A DNA stretch of 16,414 bases from Sphingomonadales bacterium. Lineage in GTDB: Bacteria; Pseudomonadota; Alphaproteobacteria; Sphingomonadales; Sphingomonadaceae. A program made the position numbers and the translations under genes. This document shows positions 12,617 through 16,414 of the stretch, piece after piece; within the stretch, counting starts at the first letter, position 1, and every line of letters begins with the position of its first letter. The stretch spans positions 1 to 16,414 of the forward strand of contig JAGWUU010000034.1 in the NCBI GenBank assembly GCA_028868335.1. Direction: 5' to 3'. The notes beneath the pieces are model-generated. The model was not told the origin of the DNA. It saw only the letters and a program-made list of their open reading frames with translations, and made no database searches.

Positions 12617-14077
12617 GTGCAACTGACCTATATCGCCGCGATTCAGATGTTCATCGGATTCGTGATCCTGCTGAATGGATCGCTGCGCAGCGCCTTTACC
12701 TTCCTTCTGGTGTCCAGCCTCTTCGCAGCTTCCGCCAGCATTATCCTGCCTGGACTGGGTGGATCGTCGATCCCACCGGTCGAAATTGCGCTGATCTTCG
12801 TCTATCTTCACATTTTCGGATCGCGCGCCGGATACCTGAATGTCCTTTCCGAGGCGGTCCGGGCCAACCGCTGGCTGGTGGTGTTCACCTTGTTCGGGAT
12901 CGCCAGCGCGATGCTGGCGCCGCGCATTTTCGCTGACAGGATCGCTGTTGCGCCGATGCGGCCTATCGCTCACGGCCAGCTTGTCGAGACAGTGATGCTG
13001 GCACCAACGGCGCAGAACACCACGACGGCGTTTTACCTTGCCGGAACCTTGCTGGTGGCACTGGCCGCCTATGTCCTGTGCCGGGCTTGCCGTGGCGGCA
13101 TCGCCGCCCTGGTCGAAACCGTGATCGTGATCGGCTGGGCACATGTGATCACGGGGATCATAACCCTTCTGGCGAAAGGGACGCCACTCGATTCCATCAT
13201 CGATCTGGTGCGCAATGGCAGTTACGCCCAACTGGACCAGTCCTACCAGGGTTTCGTCCGCATACGCGGGCTGTTTCCCGAGGCTTCCGCCTATGCGGAA
13301 TTCGGTATCGGTTACATGGTGATCAATGCCGAGCTTTGGTATCGCTCAATCCGTCCGGGGGCGACGGGAACCGTGGCTTTTGCGCTCGCCGTGGTCCTTG
13401 CCTTCAGCACCTCCTCGACGGCTTATGTCGGCCTGCTGGGCTATGGGCTGTTTTTTGTCGGGCGTGTGTTCGTCATGCCGCGGGTGGTCGAAGGGCGCCG
13501 CGTCAAGCAGTTCGCCGCAGCAGCCTTCGGCATCATCGTCCTGCTCGCAATTGTCATGGCGCTTGTCCCCGCCATGCCGGTCGAATTCTGGAACATGATC
13601 CTGCAGATGACCGTGGGCAAGTCCGGTTCAGTATCGGGCGTGCAGCGCTGGTTCTGGGCAACTCAAGGATGGGAGGCGTTCAAGGCATCCAGCGGCCTGG
13701 GGATCGGGCCCGGCAGTTTCCGGTCATCGGGGCTGTTCTTTGCCATTCTCGGCTCGACCGGAGTTATCGGGATTGTTTCGTTTCTGGCATACCTGGCCGA
13801 TGTGTTCCAACCGCTGCGCCGCTCGACATGGGGGCAAGGCAGGTCGCTCGAGCAATCGATCGGCGGCGCCTTCGGAACGGCGGCGGTTCTCGCGCTGATC
13901 CCCGCTGCGGTTTCTTCGGCCAAGGCTGATCCGGGCGTTATCTTTGCCTTTCTCTCGGGTGCTGCGCTTGCGCTGCGGCCCCTTGTTCGGACGAAAGCGG
14001 GTGAGCACCACGAGAGGCCCGCGGCATTGGCCGCCTCCGGTGAATTCACTGGCGAGGGTGAGGTTCAATTTCGCTGA
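12617..14077 (+). CDS. Wzy-like polysaccharide polymerase / O-antigen ligase family membrane protein
   Basis: 486-aa polytopic inner-membrane protein with about a dozen hydrophobic helices. A long soluble stretch lies near the centre (about residues 190-230, RGLFPEASAYAEFG), and there is a conserved-looking segment near residues 350-380 (QGWEAFKASSGLGIGPGSF). The GxGxGxF-type motif and its position match Wzy/WaaL-like O-antigen polymerases, and the locus context (flippase, co-polymerase) makes a repeat-unit polymerase the best call; GelG has this role in sphingan clusters. The start is the GTG at 12617, preceded by GGGG six bases away. A TTG at 12587 in the same frame is possible and would add ten residues. 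It is divergent from the hydrolase and converges on the glycosyltransferase at 14089-15075, with a hairpin at their ends. Sequence identity in Wzy proteins is low, so the specific linkage is unknown. Confidence 0.85.
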   Translation: MQLTYIAAIQMFIGFVILLNGSLRSAFTFLLVSSLFAASASIILPGLGGSSIPPVEIALIFVYLHIFGSRAGYLNVLSEAVRANRWLVVFTLFGIASAMLAPRIFADRIAVAPMRPIAHGQLVETVMLAPTAQNTTTAFYLAGTLLVALAAYVLCRACRGGIAALVETVIVIGWAHVITGIITLLAKGTPLDSIIDLVRNGSYAQLDQSYQGFVRIRGLFPEASAYAEFGIGYMVINAELWYRSIRPGATGTVAFALAVVLAFSTSSTAYVGLLGYGLFFVGRVFVMPRVVEGRRVKQFAAAAFGIIVLLAIVMALVPAMPVEFWNMILQMTVGKSGSVSGVQRWFWATQGWEAFKASSGLGIGPGSFRSSGLFFAILGSTGVIGIVSFLAYLADVFQPLRRSTWGQGRSLEQSIGGAFGTAAVLALIPAAVSSAKADPGVIFAFLSGAALALRPLVRTKAGEHHERPAALAASGEFTGEGEVQFR

Positions 14078-14093
14078 CGGGCACCCCGTCAGC
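14073..14093. terminator. Perfect hairpin containing both stop codons of two convergent genes
   Basis: GCTGACGGG (14073-14081) and CCCGTCAGC (14085-14093) form a perfect 9-bp stem around the 3-nt loop CAC. The TGA of the polymerase (14075-14077) lies in the left arm, and the TCA complementary to the stop of the minus-strand glycosyltransferase (14089-14091) in the right arm. It works from either direction and is probably a bidirectional terminator, though no T-tract follows on either strand. Confidence 0.6.
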
Positions 14094-15075
14094 CGAGGCT
14101 GCCGTGCAGCACAGGGTTGGGTGTTGATGGTGAGCCCGCCTCCCGACAGATCGGAGCGCCCTCATTCCCGATGATCGGGAGTTGGGCAGGTCGGTCCCGG
14201 AAAAGGCCGAGCAGCTTCAGCGCCGCGACCTGCCATCGCTTCAACCCATAGAGCCGGTTGAACAGCGCGCGTTGCTGCGCCGGCGTCGCGCAGCCTTCGT
14301 ACAGGGCGATTTGCTGTTCGCGCTTGAACCCCATCTCGAGCGCATCGCGCTGCGCTATCCGTTGCCGGCATTTTTGCGACCAGCGCGGGAAACTGATCGC
14401 GTCAAAGTGAGCGAGCCAGAAATCGGCAGATCGGGATGCGTCATGCCGATGGAATCGGGGATCACCGGGAACATAGGCGTCATGGATGCCGATCTCGATA
14501 CCAGCAATCCCGCGACGGATCGCCTGCTTGCCCCTGGAATGACCCACAAGTCCGCGGATGTAGAGCGATGCATTGGGGTAGTAGAGCAATTGCGCCAGCA
14601 AGGGAGAGAACAGCCGGTGGACCGGCAATCGAAATCCGCTTGCGGCAAATTCGGCATCGGCGTCGTCAGTGGCGAGAAAGACCGCCTCCGCACTGGTGAA
14701 GCGGACGCAATCGACGGAGCCGTCAAGTTCAGGGAGATAGTCCGCAAGGCCGACGGGGCCGAATACGAGTTCGTCGATGTCCACGATCAAGCACCATTCA
14801 GCGCGGCACCGGGCATAGGCATCGCGGAAAACGGCCCGCTGGCGCTCCTCGACCGAAAATGGGCGCTCACCGCCACGCTCTGCCCAGAAGGTGCCATCGC
14901 AGACGATCAGCTCGATTCGGGAATCCGCAGCGACTGCTTCCGGGACGCCGTCGCAATATACCCGTATGTGGTGGGCGCCCTGGACGAGGTAGTGCTGGCA
15001 GAACCGCTCGATGTCGCGACGCGGACTCAGCGCCAGCGTGACGACCTCGAACGCCGGTCGCAACGTGACGGTCAT
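14089..15075 (-). CDS. Glycosyltransferase of the GT2-like / DUF-type (Glyco_tranf_2_4) group
   Basis: 328-aa protein. The N-terminal half has a GT-A-like fold: VVTLALSPRRDIERFCQHYLV (here read as two short blocks, VVTLALSPRR and DIERFCQHYLV), ERQRAVFRDAYARC and the DxD motif in LIVDIDELVFGP (Asp99, Asp101). The C-terminal half has KQAIRRG, FWLAHFDAISFPRW and a hydrophilic tail. It resembles the Glyco_tranf_2_4 group of polysaccharide-locus transferases. The start is the ATG at 15075: it overlaps the stop of the flippase gene by ATGA, giving translational coupling. The frame stays open upstream to 15282 but this lies within the flippase gene. Donor and acceptor are unknown. It converges on the polymerase gene, with only 11 bp between stops. 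Confidence 0.87.
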   Translation of the reverse strand: MTVTLRPAFEVVTLALSPRRDIERFCQHYLVQGAHHIRVYCDGVPEAVAADSRIELIVCDGTFWAERGGERPFSVEERQRAVFRDAYARCRAEWCLIVDIDELVFGPVGLADYLPELDGSVDCVRFTSAEAVFLATDDADAEFAASGFRLPVHRLFSPLLAQLLYYPNASLYIRGLVGHSRGKQAIRRGIAGIEIGIHDAYVPGDPRFHRHDASRSADFWLAHFDAISFPRWSQKCRQRIAQRDALEMGFKREQQIALYEGCATPAQQRALFNRLYGLKRWQVAALKLLGLFRDRPAQLPIIGNEGAPICREAGSPSTPNPVLHGSLG

Positions 15076-16414
15076 GACCGCCGCACCTTCGCGCCCAGGA
15101 TATGGATGCGCGGCAGCAGCCGCTCGATGATTCTCACCGCCACGTCCTCGATCCCGTCGGGGCGGCCGCAAAGATGCCACAGGATCAGCAATGAAAGTCC
15201 GTAGGTCGCCGCTCCGGCCGGAATTGCAAGCAACAGAAACTGCACCGCGCCCAGTGCGCCTTGCCCCGTGGGCGCGATCCATCGCAGGGCCAGCACCACG
15301 CAGGACATGGCTGCGACGCTAACCCATCCACGCCACGGCAGAATGAGTTGGCTGGACATTGCCACGCCGGAAATCCGGCGTGCGCTGTACATGCAAATCA
15401 CGGCTAGCACGATGTCCGCGGCGGTCAGCGCTCCAACCGCACCCATCATTCCGAAGCGTAAGGTCAGCCCTACGGTGAGCGGGATTCGAACCGCCAGGTC
15501 CTGAAGGTTGCGCTTGAACAGCAGATCCGGCCTTCCGGTCGCATAGAACAGGTTGGCTGTGATGGCTGAATACAGGCCGGGGATCAGGGTCAGTGAAATG
15601 ATCTGGAATACCGGCACCGCGGACATCCATCGCTCTCCCAGCATCAGCCGCACGAGTTCCTTTGCAACCAGCGCCTGCCCAAGCACGAATGGCAAACCGA
15701 TTGTGAGCGAGGAGGCAATCAGTATCGAGTAGGCCCGCTGCAACCGGGCCGGGTCGGAGTTGGCTTTGGCAAGCGCGGACCAGATCGGCTTTTGCATCGT
15801 CTCGAACAGCACCTTGTACGTCAGGCTGGCAAATTCGCGCGCGGCGGTGAACAATCCGAATGTGGCCTGATCCACCAATTTGCCGAGGATGAGGCGATCG
15901 GCCTGCCAGTTCAGGGCGCTGACAGTCTGGTTGGCGAATGCCCAGCCGATGAAGCGGTAGAACAGCGAGCCATAGGCCAGCGACAACCGCACCCGGTAAG
16001 GGACAAGCATGTATGAGCAGGCCGTGGCCGCGATCGGATTGACGATGGTGCTGGCCGCGATCGCCCAATAGCTTCGCGTGGCCAGGCCAAGGGCGAGCGC
16101 CACGAAAAACGCCGCAAGTTTGCCGGCCAATTCGCTGGCTGCATCTGCACCGAAGCGAAAGTGCTTTTGCAGAATAAACAGGCGCGGATTGCGCAAGCCG
16201 CGCAAGGTTGGGGCAAGTGACATCGCGCAGATCAGGCTGACCAGCCTGTGGTCGCCGTAAAACTTCGCGAGGGGGTAGGCGATCAGGCACAGGAAGAGCG
16301 TAAGCACCGCGCCTCTCAGCAGCGAAATCGTGAACGCGGTGTCGATGTGACCGGGCCTGACAATCCTCAACTGAAGAAGCGCTTGCGGGGTGGAGATCTC
16401 GAGTATTGCCTCGC
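15072..16414 (-). CDS. Wzx-like oligosaccharide flippase (5' end outside window)
   Basis: Minus-strand frame, open from the right edge (446 residues visible) to a TGA at 15072. Polytopic membrane protein with about a dozen helices, including LLRGAVLTLFLCLIAYPLA, AAFFVALALGLATRS, FLLLAIPAGAATYGLSLLIL and others. It has the motif LNWQADRLILGKLVDQATFGLFTAAREFA, here split as LNWQADRLILGKL and TFGLFTAAREFA, of the MATE/MVF-type polysaccharide exporters (Polysacc_synt_3 / Wzx). It flips the undecaprenyl-linked repeat unit to the periplasm. A TTG at 16370 could be a start, but the preceding codons to the edge (including EAILEIS) look coding and match the family, so the protein is N-terminally incomplete. 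It shares ATGA with the following glycosyltransferase gene. It is equivalent in role to GelS in sphingan clusters. Confidence 0.9.
   Translation of the reverse strand, partial: EAILEISTPQALLQLRIVRPGHIDTAFTISLLRGAVLTLFLCLIAYPLAKFYGDHRLVSLICAMSLAPTLRGLRNPRLFILQKHFRFGADAASELAGKLAAFFVALALGLATRSYWAIAASTIVNPIAATACSYMLVPYRVRLSLAYGSLFYRFIGWAFANQTVSALNWQADRLILGKLVDQATFGLFTAAREFASLTYKVLFETMQKPIWSALAKANSDPARLQRAYSILIASSLTIGLPFVLGQALVAKELVRLMLGERWMSAVPVFQIISLTLIPGLYSAITANLFYATGRPDLLFKRNLQDLAVRIPLTVGLTLRFGMMGAVGALTAADIVLAVICMYSARRISGVAMSSQLILPWRGWVSVAAMSCVVLALRWIAPTGQGALGAVQFLLLAIPAGAATYGLSLLILWHLCGRPDGIEDVAVRIIERLLPRIHILGAKVRRS

Overview
The window is high-GC alphaproteobacterial DNA, most likely from a sphingomonad (Sphingomonas, Novosphingobium, Sphingobium or a relative). 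The assignment rests on gene content and protein style: a sphingan-like exopolysaccharide set, a LuxR-type regulator with a divergent receiver, and a SleB-type hydrolase embedded in the locus. No rRNA, tRNA, CRISPR array or transposase was seen. About 15 genes are supported; two are cut by the window edges.

Layout. On the left (1-1539, minus strand) are a partial YflT-like general-stress protein with a glycine-rich hydrophobic segment and a LuxR/NarL-type response regulator. The regulator's upstream region (1540-1807) is AT-rich and carries dyads and alternating TTAA motifs. A Wza/GumB-type export protein (1808-2413, minus) and an initiating polyprenyl-phosphate sugar-phosphate transferase (2519-3451, plus) diverge from a 105-bp intergenic region. 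A 40-codon membrane ORF (3467-3589, minus) lies in the next gap. It is followed by a plus-strand operon: outer-membrane beta-barrel protein, fused Wzz/BY-kinase (Wzc-like) and a GT4 glycosyltransferase (3846-8402). A minus-strand GT2-GT4 pair (10480-8377) converges on it with a 26-bp tail-to-tail overlap. Next come a 95-aa orphan protein (10581-10868), an AT-rich structured gap (10869-11109) and a SleB-type cell-wall hydrolase (11110-12369). A Wzy-like polymerase (12617-14077, plus) then converges on a minus-strand pair, a Wzx-like flippase (runs off the right edge) and a glycan glycosyltransferase, which share an ATGA overlap.

How the parts work together. This is a Wzx/Wzy-dependent exopolysaccharide (or capsule) factory. 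The initiating transferase loads the first sugar-1-phosphate on undecaprenyl phosphate and at least four glycosyltransferases extend it. Wzx flips the lipid-linked unit, Wzy polymerises it, and the Wzc-like co-polymerase/tyrosine kinase controls chain length. The Wza-like protein and the beta-barrel protein provide the outer-membrane exit. The LuxR regulator is the obvious candidate controller, but its receiver lacks the Mg-binding acidic pair. The hydrolase may remodel peptidoglycan around the export apparatus.

The less ordinary material is in the small genes (40 aa and 95 aa), the degenerate receiver, the uncharacterised Cys-containing C-terminal part of the hydrolase, and several perfect dyads or hairpins at gene boundaries. 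One of these hairpins contains the stop codons of two convergent genes. I did not find convincing evidence for a wholly new system; the strongest leads are these small and regulatory elements.
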